Assembly: GCF_030263935.1 (NCBI RefSeq)
Contig: NZ_CP127162.1
Span: forward strand, 1,745,501 to 1,809,500
Direction: 5' to 3'
DNA: 64,000 nucleotides
From: Paenibacillus polygoni
GTDB lineage: Bacteria; Bacillota; Bacilli; Paenibacillales; Paenibacillaceae
Of the stretch, positions 28,001 to 36,648 are shown piece by piece. Every line of letters starts with the position of its first letter. Within the stretch, counting starts at the first letter, position 1. The notes beneath the pieces are model-generated. The model did not search any database. It saw nothing but the letters and a program-made list of their open reading frames with translations, and was not told the DNA's origin. Made by a program: the position numbers and the translations under genes.

Positions 28001-28561
28001 ATCGGACAAATTCTCGGGAAACTAGATGAGGTAATTCTACGTACCATTGAAGAAAAAGATATCGATGATTTATATCAGTTCATCTATGGTGAAACCAATC
28101 CAGAGTGGAAAAAGTGGGATGCACCCTATTACCCCTTAGTGCATGAGAGCCGGGAAGATTTTCATAAGTCAGTTGAAAAGGCAACCTCAAAGGAAGTACC
28201 TTCTTGGGTCATTATGGAAGTAAACGGTCAGATTCTAGGGACTTTATCCTACTATATCGAAGATTCGCAGTCGATGTGGATTGAAACAGGTATAGTGATG
28301 TATCAAGCAGCGGACTGGAATAAAGGATGCGGTACAAAAGCCATGCAATGCTGGATTACTTATCTGTTTCAGACGCTTCCTATTGTTCGGATAGGTCTTA
28401 CTACATGGTCTGGAAATGTACGAATGATGGGTGTGGGTACAAAGCTCGGAATGCAAGTAGAAGGCCGTATGCGGAAGTGCAGAATCGTAGATGGAATTTA
28501 TTATGATTCAATCCGAATGGGGATGTTGCGAGAGGAATGGGAAGCACACCACTTATGTTGA
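28001..28561 (+). CDS. GNAT acetyltransferase, RimJ/RimL type, with non-standard start
   Basis: The reading frame is open from 27998 and translates a complete GNAT: VILRTIEEKDIDDLYQF at the N-terminus, SWVIMEVNGQILGTLSYY in the middle strands, ADWNKGCGTKAMQCWITYLF at the acetyl-CoA loop and SGNVRMMGVGTKLGMQVEG near the end. There is no ATG, GTG, TTG or CTG before GTG 28139, and starting there would remove about 46 residues of the fold. The strong ribosome binding site AGAGAGGAAG (27984-27993) points to ATC at 28001 (or ATT at 28010). It may use a rare start codon, or the start codon has been lost by mutation or a sequence error. The substrate is unknown. Confidence 0.7.
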   Translation: MGQILGKLDEVILRTIEEKDIDDLYQFIYGETNPEWKKWDAPYYPLVHESREDFHKSVEKATSKEVPSWVIMEVNGQILGTLSYYIEDSQSMWIETGIVMYQAADWNKGCGTKAMQCWITYLFQTLPIVRIGLTTWSGNVRMMGVGTKLGMQVEGRMRKCRIVDGIYYDSIRMGMLREEWEAHHLC

Positions 28562-28638
28562 TGATTTACTCCATGACCCATTTGTAACGTGGAAGTAAGT
28601 GGATATTTTTATTGATAGAGGCTATTGGAGGCAAGGTT

Positions 28639-29097
28639 ATGTCTAATTTACGCGATGAGAGAGATTTGTCGCTTCAGTTGTTTGTGGTTCTAGCTAGAGC
28701 CTATAACGCTGTAACTGCAAGATCGAATCGAGACATTCAGAGTCATGGTCTGAATACGACGGAATTCGGAGTGCTTGATTTGTTATATCATAAGGGACCT
28801 CAGCCCTTGCAAAAGATTGGGGAAAAGGTACTTATGTCAAGCGGTAATATTACCTATGTAGTGGACAAGCTGCAAAGTAAAAATTTGCTGCTACGCAGAG
28901 CTTCCTTGGAAGATAGAAGGGTAATCTATGCAGAACTGACGGATGAGGGAACCGCTTTTTTTGAGCGTATTTTTCCAGGCCATCATGAAGTCATTAAAGA
29001 AGCAGAGCAAGGACTAACCGATGATGAGAAAATAGAAGCGATTCGTCTGCTGAAAAAGCTTGGATTATCGGCGAGTGGACAAGAAATAGAAAGATGA
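28639..29097 (+). CDS. MarR family transcriptional regulator
   Basis: The 152-residue protein has the MarR winged helix: GLNTTEFGVLDLLYHKGP, LQKIGEKVLMSSGNITYVVDKL as recognition helix and the wing RRASLEDRRVIYAELTDEG. It resembles OhrR/MgrA-type regulators, but no conserved sensing cysteine is present. The start is ATG 28639 with GGAGG 7 bases upstream; an earlier in-frame TTG at 28612 lacks a site. The target is unknown. Confidence 0.88.
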   Translation: MSNLRDERDLSLQLFVVLARAYNAVTARSNRDIQSHGLNTTEFGVLDLLYHKGPQPLQKIGEKVLMSSGNITYVVDKLQSKNLLLRRASLEDRRVIYAELTDEGTAFFERIFPGHHEVIKEAEQGLTDDEKIEAIRLLKKLGLSASGQEIER

Positions 29098-29109
29098 AAT
29101 TCGTATGTT

Positions 29110-29140
29110 AAACCGACCTTAGCAAGGTCGGTTTTGTTTT
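29110..29140 (+). terminator. Intrinsic terminator
   Basis: AAACCGACCTT (29110-29120) pairs perfectly with AAGGTCGGTTT (29124-29134) around a 3-base loop, followed by TTGTTTTG. Confidence 0.85.
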
Positions 29141-29303
29141 GATTGAAATTGGCAATTACTTGCATGTTGTTTTATAGTGTGGGACAATTAAATAGTTGGA
29201 ATTGAGATACAGTCTGAGAAAAATGGATTTCTGTTTCATTTTAGATTTTTAGTGTAGGGCGTTAATAATACATCAGTTTTCACAAGAAGGGAGCTGCATT
29301 TTG

Positions 29304-30365
29304 ATGAATGATACCTATGATGCAGCTAGGGAAGTCCTCTTGCGACAGGTGGATCGCCTTGCTGAGCAAATTACAGATAGACAGTACAAATTACAACCTG
29401 AATTAGAACTGAAATATGGCCCGTCAGGCAGAATCAAAACAAAACAAGATACAAAATATAGTCTGAGTTTTTTGGCTGAGAGTGTTATGATGAAGAGTCC
29501 CTCTCTTTTTACACAATATGTGTCTTGGCTAAAAATATTAGTTGCGAGATATCAAGTAACAGAGGAAGACTTACGCATTAACTTTACTTTAATCCAAGAA
29601 ATCTTAGAACAAACATATAAAGAATCGGACCGGGAAATTTTACTTGACTATTTAGAGAAAGGTATGCAGGAAATTGCTACCGCTCAGCCTATATCTACGT
29701 ATATCGCGGAAAACCAGCCATACCGTGAACATACAGAGTTATATCTTCAGTCCCTGCTATCTGCCGACCGTAAGGGAGCTTGGTCTGTTATTGAGCAATT
29801 GCTTGCGGCAAAAACTCCCATCCAAGATATCTATCTATATATTTTTCAAAGATCACAGCTGGAGATCGGCAGGTTATGGCATATGGGCAGTATTACTGTG
29901 GCTCAAGAGCACTTATGTACGGCTGCCACACAGGCGAATATGTCTAAGCTTTATCCTTACTGGCTGACCAAAGAGAACAATGGCTATAAATTACTCGCTG
30001 CATGTGTAGGCAGTGAACTGCATGAAGTTGGTCTTAGAATGCTGACGGATCACTTTGAGATGGAAGGTTGGGACACCTATTATTTAGGTGCGAGTGTTCC
30101 GAAAGAAGGTATTACGGAATCAATTCAAAAATATAATGTGGACGTACTTGCATTATCTGTGACGATGACTTTTCATGTTCATTTAGCAAAACGGTTAATT
30201 TCAGAGGTGCGAAGTAATCCTGCAACGAAACACGTGTTTATTATCGTTGGAGGACTTCCTTTTAATATTGACCCAGAGCTTTGGAGAGAAGTTGGGGCAG
30301 ATGGGTATGCTCATGATGCCGGTAGTGCCATTGAAGTAGCTTATTCCCTGCTTTCTTCCAAGTGA
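29304..30365 (+). CDS. Free-standing CarH-like B12-binding sensor protein
   Basis: The C-terminal 210 residues match the cobalamin-sensing module of CarH/LitR photoreceptors: a four-helix bundle with the Wx9EH motif (Trp192, Glu202-His203 in LWHMGSITVAQEH), then a Rossmann domain with the ExHxxG motif (Glu238, His240, Gly243), where His240 should be the lower axial cobalt ligand. Later segments GWDTYYLGASVP, LALSVTM and IIVGGLPF complete the B12 fold. Instead of a MerR DNA-binding domain, the first 130 residues are an unrecognised helical domain. It cannot bind DNA in the usual way, so it probably acts on a partner, most likely the hybrid kinase encoded 58 bp downstream. AAGAAGGGAG precedes the start; TTG 29301 is an alternative. 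Light (adenosylcobalamin photolysis) or cobalamin level is the likely signal. Confidence 0.85.
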   Translation: MNDTYDAAREVLLRQVDRLAEQITDRQYKLQPELELKYGPSGRIKTKQDTKYSLSFLAESVMMKSPSLFTQYVSWLKILVARYQVTEEDLRINFTLIQEILEQTYKESDREILLDYLEKGMQEIATAQPISTYIAENQPYREHTELYLQSLLSADRKGAWSVIEQLLAAKTPIQDIYLYIFQRSQLEIGRLWHMGSITVAQEHLCTAATQANMSKLYPYWLTKENNGYKLLAACVGSELHEVGLRMLTDHFEMEGWDTYYLGASVPKEGITESIQKYNVDVLALSVTMTFHVHLAKRLISEVRSNPATKHVFIIVGGLPFNIDPELWREVGADGYAHDAGSAIEVAYSLLSSK

Positions 30366-30422
30366 AGAATAAATCCTGCTTCGTGTTTCATTATAGGTGA
30401 TCTATAAGAGAGGAGGGATGAT

Positions 30423-32171
30423 ATGCCCTCAAATTTTAATGAACACGAGATGACAAAACTGAGAAATATCATTGCTGAACTTAACAGGGAAATAATTAAG
30501 AGTAAAGAGCATGAGCAGACCGTACTCAGTGAATTTTCAAGTATGAATAACGATCTGGTTACGTTACAGAGGGAACTTGCCAAAAACAATTCCAGACTGA
30601 ATGAAGCGAAAAATCAGGCAGTTCAGGCAAGTGAAGCAAAAAGTGAATTTCTAGCCTTGCTGAGTCATGAGTTTCGAACGCCTTTGAATGGAATTATTGG
30701 AATGACTGAAATCTTATTAATGTCATCGCTTACGGAGGAACAGCGTCAATCGGTTGCTGTTATTCAGGAGTCGTCTCAACTTTTGCTCTATTTAATAAAT
30801 GATATATTAGATCTTTCCAAGCTTGAAGCGGGAGAAATGAAATTAAATCCTTCCGATATGAATCTACGAAGCATTTCGAAACATGTCAATATGCTTTTAT
30901 CTGCAAAAGCGGATAAATCCGGTAATCAACTGTATTCAGAAATTGATGACTCGTTATCTGATACGTTAATTGGTGATGGTACCAGAGTAACTCAAATACT
31001 CATGAATCTGGTTGGTAATGCCATCAAATTCACGCAGGACGGATCAATCTATACACGAATTCGGGTTTTATCTGAATCAGACCAGAGACAAAAGCTTCGA
31101 ATCGAAGTTACAGATACCGGTATTGGTATTACAAAGGAAGATCAGTCTAAGTTGTTTAGACCTTATGCCCAGACTTCTGATGGACAACAGTCTAAGTATG
31201 GCGGGACCGGTCTTGGACTCTCCATTAGCAAATACTTTGTAAATCTGATGGATGGTCAGATTGGTGTCATCAGTGATTATGGAGAAGGGTCTACTTTTTG
31301 GATCGAAGTCTCTTTTGAAATTAAATCTAACGGCGAGACGAAGATTCCCGCTGCAAATGAATTGGATATGAACCGTTTAACAGCGGTGACACTGGAAACC
31401 ACAGACTGCATTCCGTGCACTTCTATTGAACATCCAATCCTTATAGCAGAAGATAACAGTATTAACCGTAAGGTTGTTCTTGTTCAGTTAGAGAAGCTTG
31501 GAATTACAAATATAGATACGGTGGAGAATGGAGAAGAAGCGGTTGCCGCTTATCTCAGTAGAACGTACTGCGCTATACTGATGGATCATATGATGCCGAA
31601 GCTCGATGGAATCGAAGCAACCAGAAAAATCCGCCAGATCGAACAGGATGAAATGCGCCCGCATACTCCCATCATCGCGCTCACGGGGAATGTTACAGAG
31701 AGGCAGCGTAAAGAATGTCTCGAGGCAGGTATGGACGATTACTTACCTAAGCCAATCACTCTAGAAACACTGCGAGAAATGATGCAGAGATGGCTTCCTG
31801 AAATGCATGATGATTCTATTCTAAATGAGGAAGTGGTCATGGAGCTATTGAACCTTAGTGAGGACAAGAAGGGGGAGTTATTAGAATCTTTGCTTGATAT
31901 GTATCAAGCGGATACGCCAAGCAAAATAGATCAATTACTTCATCATATTCATAATAATCAATATAGTGAAGTAATCAACTCTGCACATGACTTGAAATCG
32001 AGCAGTCTTAGTTTGGGAATTGAACATCTCTCCTTGTTATTAGGAAAGATAGAAACATCGGCAAGAATGGGTTGTCTTGAAGAACCTAAACGATTGAAGG
32101 AACTGCTCTTACCTGCTTACGAGAAGGCTTGCAGCGAGATTAAGAAGGTTCTTTCATCAGTACATCAATAA
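30423..32171 (+). CDS. Soluble hybrid histidine kinase (HisKA-HATPase-REC-Hpt)
   Basis: The N-terminal 70 residues are a coiled coil with no sensor or membrane segment. HisKA carries His82 in LLSHEFRTPLNG; HATPase has GDGTRVTQILMNLVGNAIKF and GGTGLGLSISK. A receiver domain follows with AEDNSINRK, phospho-acceptor Asp388 in ILMDHMMP and Lys443. The C-terminal Hpt domain has His522 in SAHDLKSSSLSLG. The full phosphorelay chain is thus in one chain of 582 residues, but no output domain or response regulator is encoded next to it. The B12-binding protein directly upstream is the obvious candidate for the missing sensor. A terminator follows, making a two-gene unit. Confidence 0.92.
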   Translation: MPSNFNEHEMTKLRNIIAELNREIIKSKEHEQTVLSEFSSMNNDLVTLQRELAKNNSRLNEAKNQAVQASEAKSEFLALLSHEFRTPLNGIIGMTEILLMSSLTEEQRQSVAVIQESSQLLLYLINDILDLSKLEAGEMKLNPSDMNLRSISKHVNMLLSAKADKSGNQLYSEIDDSLSDTLIGDGTRVTQILMNLVGNAIKFTQDGSIYTRIRVLSESDQRQKLRIEVTDTGIGITKEDQSKLFRPYAQTSDGQQSKYGGTGLGLSISKYFVNLMDGQIGVISDYGEGSTFWIEVSFEIKSNGETKIPAANELDMNRLTAVTLETTDCIPCTSIEHPILIAEDNSINRKVVLVQLEKLGITNIDTVENGEEAVAAYLSRTYCAILMDHMMPKLDGIEATRKIRQIEQDEMRPHTPIIALTGNVTERQRKECLEAGMDDYLPKPITLETLREMMQRWLPEMHDDSILNEEVVMELLNLSEDKKGELLESLLDMYQADTPSKIDQLLHHIHNNQYSEVINSAHDLKSSSLSLGIEHLSLLLGKIETSARMGCLEEPKRLKELLLPAYEKACSEIKKVLSSVHQ

Positions 32172-32184
32172 TACTAAGTTTATG

Positions 32185-32222
32185 AAAAAGGTATCCGTTT
32201 CGTCATTCGGATACCTTTTTTT
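32185..32222 (+). terminator. Intrinsic terminator of the B12-sensor/kinase unit
   Basis: AAAAAGGTATCCG (32185-32197) pairs perfectly with CGGATACCTTTTT (32208-32220), with more T residues after it. Confidence 0.9.
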
Positions 32223-32353
32223 GTGCGCTGAAAAACAGGTTTGCAGGTTAGGAAATCATAGACGGTTTAAGTACAATATAGGATGCTTGGTGAAGCTTTT
32301 ATCATGCTAAAGAAAACAAGAATGAAATGAATGAAATAGAGGGGAGAAATTGG

Positions 32354-33313
32354 ATGTGGGTTTTCTTAGTTATTCTCATTATTGCAGCAGTACTTTGGGC
32401 ATCAGTCTCTTATTTTTATAAAATAGCCATTAAAAGAGCACCTAAACCGATTCTTACAAAGAAAACGGGACAGGTGGCGGGAGATAAAGCGGTTTCTACG
32501 AGTTCAGATTACTCCTGGATCCGATCTCAATTGCCTGAACAAGTGGAAATCACTTCTTTTGACGGATTAAAACTTTGCGGTACCTGGATACCGGGGAAAG
32601 GGAAAGAGAACAAGGTTGTTATCTTATCCCACGGGTATACTGGGCGCGGATACGAGATGGCGGGGTTTGCTCGATTTTATGTAGAAGAGCTTGGCTTTCG
32701 TGTATTAATTCCAGATCACCGAGGTCATGGGGCAAGTGAAGGCGACTATATTGGGTTTGGCTGGCATGACCGGCTTGATCTCATGAGATGGATTGATTAT
32801 GTGATTGAAAAGACGGGAGAGGACAGTGAAATTTTGCTGCACGGTATTTCAATGGGGGCTGCTGCTGTTCTCATGGCAAGCGGTGAGAAACTGCCCTCCC
32901 TAGTGAAAGGAATTGTAGCGGACTGCGCGTACACCTCGGTCAAAGATGAATTGTCTTACCAAATGAAGCAGATGTTCAAACTTCCTTCTTTTCCGTTCCT
33001 TCCGCTAATCAGTCTATATACGAGGTGGAAAGCCGGATATCGTTTTGCGGAAGCGTCTGCCTTAAAGCAAGTTAAACAAACACAGCTGCCTATTTTATAT
33101 ATCCATGGAGGAGAAGATACCTTCGTTCCTGTCTCTATGGCTCATGAATTGTACCGAGAGAGTGCTGGTGATAAATATTTATATATTGTTCCTGAAGCTG
33201 CACATGGTACTTCGTATCTAGTAGAACCGGAGGGATATAAACGTCATGTAATAGATTTTGTAACCCGGTATTTGGGAGAAGATACGGAAATAAGAAGGGA
33301 AAAGTGGCTATAA
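32354..33313 (+). CDS. Membrane-anchored alpha/beta hydrolase
   Basis: A single N-terminal membrane helix (WVFLVILIIAAVLWASV) is followed by an alpha/beta hydrolase domain with LSHGYTGRGYEM as oxyanion region, nucleophile Ser in LHGISMGAA, and the late acid and His in HGGEDTFVP and AAHGTSY. It resembles B. subtilis YqkD; the substrate is not known. ATG 32354 has GAGGGGAG 8 bases upstream and is preferred to the ATG at 32327. The methyltransferase gene starts about 60 bp after the stop. Confidence 0.85.
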   Translation: MWVFLVILIIAAVLWASVSYFYKIAIKRAPKPILTKKTGQVAGDKAVSTSSDYSWIRSQLPEQVEITSFDGLKLCGTWIPGKGKENKVVILSHGYTGRGYEMAGFARFYVEELGFRVLIPDHRGHGASEGDYIGFGWHDRLDLMRWIDYVIEKTGEDSEILLHGISMGAAAVLMASGEKLPSLVKGIVADCAYTSVKDELSYQMKQMFKLPSFPFLPLISLYTRWKAGYRFAEASALKQVKQTQLPILYIHGGEDTFVPVSMAHELYRESAGDKYLYIVPEAAHGTSYLVEPEGYKRHVIDFVTRYLGEDTEIRREKWL

Positions 33314-33373
33314 ACGGTTTTATTTTGGGTAATGGTAGTTCAAACAACAAATTTGGAAAGGGGATGGGCCCGT

Positions 33374-34093
33374 ATGTCTGAACAACAATTTAAAGAAGCA
33401 CGCAAAATGGAAGAAACCTATCATCGTAATTTTTATAAAGAGCACGATCTTTATGAAGAAGGAACTTGGATGGCCGGACCCATGCCGATTGTCATGGAGA
33501 CGCTTGACCGATTAAAAGATTTCAATGATCAACTCACTGTGTTAGATCTTGGGGCAGGTGCAGGCAGGAATACGATTGCGATCGCAGATAAACTGCGCGG
33601 AACGAACAGCAGAGTTGTAGCGGTAGATTTGCTAGAGGAAGCGATTGATAGCTTACAGGAGCATGCCAAAAAATATCAAGTCGATCAATTCATTACGGCG
33701 GAACAGGCGGACATTGAACATTATGAGATTGAGCCAAACCGGTATGATTATATCGCAGCCTGCTCCTGTCTTGAACATGTATCTTCTGAAGAAGCACTCC
33801 ATCAGGTACTGTACCGAATGCTGGCAGGTACAAAAATAGGCGGAATAAATCTCATTACGATGAGTACCGGGGTAGAGGAAGTAAAACTTTCGAATCTTGA
33901 ACCAATCAAACCGCTGATTGAACTCAATCTACCTACGCAATATGCAGAGGATTTATTAACCGATCGTTATCAGGACGACTGGGATATTCTATTTACGGAG
34001 CGAGTCACACAGGCGATTCCTGAAGAAAAGTATGATGAGCCTACGGAATTCCGCTGTCAGTTACTCCGATTTGCTGCTAGAAAAAGAAAATAG
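33374..34093 (+). CDS. Class I SAM-dependent methyltransferase
   Basis: The SAM-binding motif I is TVLDLGAGAGRNTIAIA, motif II VVAVDLLEEAID, and the post-I segment YDYIAACSCLEHV. The protein has about 239 residues and resembles TehB-like or ubiquinone-type small-molecule methyltransferases; the acceptor is unknown. ATG 33374 is favoured by GGAAAGGGG upstream; an in-frame ATG at 33332 lies in the gap after the hydrolase gene and has no site. Confidence 0.82.
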   Translation: MSEQQFKEARKMEETYHRNFYKEHDLYEEGTWMAGPMPIVMETLDRLKDFNDQLTVLDLGAGAGRNTIAIADKLRGTNSRVVAVDLLEEAIDSLQEHAKKYQVDQFITAEQADIEHYEIEPNRYDYIAACSCLEHVSSEEALHQVLYRMLAGTKIGGINLITMSTGVEEVKLSNLEPIKPLIELNLPTQYAEDLLTDRYQDDWDILFTERVTQAIPEEKYDEPTEFRCQLLRFAARKRK

Positions 34094-34095
34094 GT

Positions 34096-34133
34096 AAAAA
34101 ACAACAGGCTGGATGAAGTCTGTTGTTTTTTTA
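34096..34133 (+). terminator. Intrinsic terminator
   Basis: AAAAAACAACAG pairs with CTGTTGTTTTTT around a 12-base loop, ending in a T run. Confidence 0.85.
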
Positions 34134-34258
34134 TTTTATGAATATAAGTGCAAACAATTCATTGTCGCTGTAGTAAGTTCAATCTATAATTAAGGATGTG
34201 AGTCTATAAAGTGTCGTTTTAGACAAAATCGTATAAAAGAAAAGGAGGACGATCACAT

Positions 34259-34804
34259 TTGACATATGAAGAACGTCTGCGAGATATCATGAATCAGCCG
34301 CAAATTATTGATGACCTTAAACGGGTTCGCGAACTTGGCTTACCAGAGGGGTGTATAGCCGCTGGTTATGTAAGGAACCGGGTGTGGGATGAACTGCACG
34401 AATATAAAGAGGCGACTCCGCTGAATGATATTGATGTTATTTATTATGATCCTAAGCAGTTAGATGAATGGATTGATATCCAGTATGAGAAACAACTGCA
34501 GTCAGGGCAGATTGGGCGGAAATGGCAAGTCAAGAATCAAGCAAGAATGCATGAATATAATATGGATCCTCCCTACCAATCCGTAGAAGATGCCATGCGG
34601 TACTGGACGGAGACAGCGACTGCGGTTGCGATTCGTCTGAATGATCAAGATGAACTGGAGATCATAGCTCCATTTGGATTGAATGATCTGTTCGAGATGA
34701 ATGTGAAAAAAAGTCCATATTTCCGGAATACCGGGCTTTATAGACAAAGAGTATTTGAAAAGCAATGGCTGGATCACTGGCCTTTATTGCTCATGATGGA
34801 CTGA
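34259..34804 (+). CDS. Nucleotidyltransferase family protein (DUF925-like)
   Basis: At 181 residues it matches the small nucleotidyltransferase-like DUF925 family. The signature is LPEGCIAAGYVRNRVWDELH followed by LNDIDVIYYDP, where the Asp residues replace the usual DxD metal site, and YQSVEDAMRYWTETATAVAIRL near the middle. Function is unknown; it may be a degenerate nucleotidyltransferase. The start is TTG 34259 with AAGGAGG at 34242-34248; the ATG at 34265 is 16 bases from that site. Confidence 0.82.
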   Translation: MTYEERLRDIMNQPQIIDDLKRVRELGLPEGCIAAGYVRNRVWDELHEYKEATPLNDIDVIYYDPKQLDEWIDIQYEKQLQSGQIGRKWQVKNQARMHEYNMDPPYQSVEDAMRYWTETATAVAIRLNDQDELEIIAPFGLNDLFEMNVKKSPYFRNTGLYRQRVFEKQWLDHWPLLLMMD

Positions 34805-34912
34805 CAGCTCATAGATGGTAGAGAAACATGAGGTAGAGAGAAAAAGATACAATAATAGAGAATATCTATCCTGTTTCTATTTTATTAGGGGAAAAAGCGG
34901 GGGAAATAAAGT

Positions 34913-35620
34913 ATGCCTTGGCCAATGGTACATTTAACGGTTGCCCATCTGGTTCAACAAGGACGTCCATCACCATCTTTTATTCTGGGCAACATTGCAC
35001 CGAATGCTGTTACTACAAGACGGAATATGAATGAACAAATGAAGTGGAACGCTCATCTCTGTAATGTGGACGGGATTCTGCCGCGGGTAAGAGAGATTCA
35101 GCAGTTTCATGTATCACATACCAATATTCATCTTGGCGAAGATTACAGACAATTTTTAATGGGGTATGCTGCGCATATATACGTTGATTTGAGATGGGCC
35201 GAAACCGTATATAAAGGCATGGAAAATCTAGCAGAAAGTATTTTTCTGTACCGATGGTATATGCAGTTTCGCTCGTTTCAATCGCTTTATCACCGGGACG
35301 TCACACAACTCGAATACATACTCATGGATACGCATCCAGAGACAAAGCAATTACTCGAATTACTTGAATACGCACCTGCTGTATCCATGGGGAGTCTTGT
35401 CTCTCTTCAAGAAGTAGATGACTATCGGTTTGCGATCCTTCGTAAATTGGAAGAACCGATTAAACCTCGTTCACTGCGGCTCATGGATATTGAACGGATA
35501 GAACAATTTATACAAGAGACAGCGGAAGAATTACGTTTCTTGTTACCTTCTTGGTCAGCGTATAGTTCCTCGTCCAATCCTGCTGAAGAGGTGTACAGCA
35601 ACAATCCATATCAAGGTTGA
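34913..35620 (+). CDS. Zinc-dependent phospholipase C-like hydrolase
   Basis: The N-terminus MPWPMVHLTVAHLV, then FILGNIAPNAV and the later GYAAHIYVDLRW fit the zinc-dependent phospholipase C/D-like fold: a His near the N-terminus, a metal-binding region after LGNIAP, and the HxxxD motif. No signal peptide is present, so it probably acts in the cytoplasm. Catalytic activity is not established for this subgroup. GGGGAAATAAAGT precedes the ATG. The 235 residues are normal for the family. Confidence 0.72.
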   Translation: MPWPMVHLTVAHLVQQGRPSPSFILGNIAPNAVTTRRNMNEQMKWNAHLCNVDGILPRVREIQQFHVSHTNIHLGEDYRQFLMGYAAHIYVDLRWAETVYKGMENLAESIFLYRWYMQFRSFQSLYHRDVTQLEYILMDTHPETKQLLELLEYAPAVSMGSLVSLQEVDDYRFAILRKLEEPIKPRSLRLMDIERIEQFIQETAEELRFLLPSWSAYSSSSNPAEEVYSNNPYQG

Positions 35621-35719
35621 AAATGAAATGTAGGTGTGGGATTGTATAATAGACTTGAAATATTCATGTAAAAGCCCTAAAGTACGTATAGTACATGCGC
35701 ATGAATAGGAGGATATACA

Positions 35720-36145
35720 TTGTTTATTTCTTTACAAGATCGTTTGGAAGATCCTATAGTACAGGAACTCATTGAATACGCTACCCTTCCAGAGCAGGAA
35801 TATGTACTTGCTGCCCTGAAGGAATATAAGGAACAAGAAGCAATGACGTTATACGGTTTCGAGGATGAAGAACAGTTAGTGGCTCTCATCGGAATCGAGA
35901 AACAAAATCAAGAGGTGAAAATCAAGCATCTCGCTGTCCTGCCAGAGAACCGGCTGAAAGATTATGGTCGCGGTATTATCTCGGAGATGATCGGTACGTT
36001 AAAGCCTGAAATCGTCACCGCAGAGATCGAAGAAGATGCGGTTGATTTTTTCCGGAATATTGGCTTTATGGTCTATAGCCTCGGTGAGAAATACCCTGGC
36101 GTGGAACATTTCCGCTGTGTGTTTGAAGTAGAAGAAGAGGAATAA
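35720..36145 (+). CDS. GNAT family N-acetyltransferase
   Basis: At 141 residues it carries the GNAT core: LVALIGIEKQNQEVKIKHLAV as strands 3-4 and LPENRLKDYGRGIISEMIG as acetyl-CoA loop, with an unusual KDYGRG in place of the common RGxG. The end VDFFRNIGFMVYSLGEKYPGV is typical. TTG 35720 is the start behind a perfect AGGAGG at 35707-35712. Substrate unknown. Confidence 0.82.
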   Translation: MFISLQDRLEDPIVQELIEYATLPEQEYVLAALKEYKEQEAMTLYGFEDEEQLVALIGIEKQNQEVKIKHLAVLPENRLKDYGRGIISEMIGTLKPEIVTAEIEEDAVDFFRNIGFMVYSLGEKYPGVEHFRCVFEVEEEE

Positions 36146-36215
36146 TCCATCTTAAGTGAGAACAGCAAGACCTACGTATTATCCATCACGGTACTAAGAG
36201 AAGGAGTATATGCAT

Positions 36216-36416
36216 TTGTCTACCACAGTGTATCGAATCATCGGTTTACTTCTTGGACTTGCAGTTCCCTTTGTTTTTCTTTGGCTGAAAATTAGCTTCT
36301 TGTTATTATTTTTGCTTATCGTTTATGCGGAGCATCGTAAAGTTAAAGTTCCGCTGAGCGGAATCTTTTTTGTCGCTGGAATGTTGATCGGTAGTATTAT
36401 TACTCTTGTTACCTAG
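36216..36416 (+). CDS. Small two-helix membrane protein
   Basis: This 66-residue protein has two or three hydrophobic segments separated by a charged turn, EHRKVKVPLSG. AAGGAG at 36201-36206 lies 9 bases before TTG 36216, but only 3 before ATG 36210, so TTG is the likely start. A strong terminator follows, which supports its being a real gene. No function can be assigned. Confidence 0.65.
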   Translation: MSTTVYRIIGLLLGLAVPFVFLWLKISFLLLFLLIVYAEHRKVKVPLSGIFFVAGMLIGSIITLVT

Positions 36417-36456
36417 TCACAACAAAGAAGGTCATTTGATACGTAACTTATAGACT

Positions 36457-36524
36457 AGACATATATGATTCTGAAAAGGATGGTTTCATCCTCTTCAGGA
36501 GTATATGTCTTTTTTGTTTTTTTA
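36457..36524 (+). terminator. Long intrinsic terminator
   Basis: Arms AGACATATA...CTGAA.AGGATG and CATCCT.TTCAG...TATATGTCT form a stem of more than 20 bp with two small internal loops, followed by TTTTTTG and T-rich sequence. Confidence 0.9.
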
Positions 36525-36648
36525 TAAAAAAGGAGAGGAAAGAGAACTTGCCGTGCCGCCTGCTTCCTTTTTTACATATGTTGTATGATCACTACCCTTG
36601 TCATATTCTTCTGAAATTCATGAAGTCATAGAGAAAGGAGGAGTAGAA

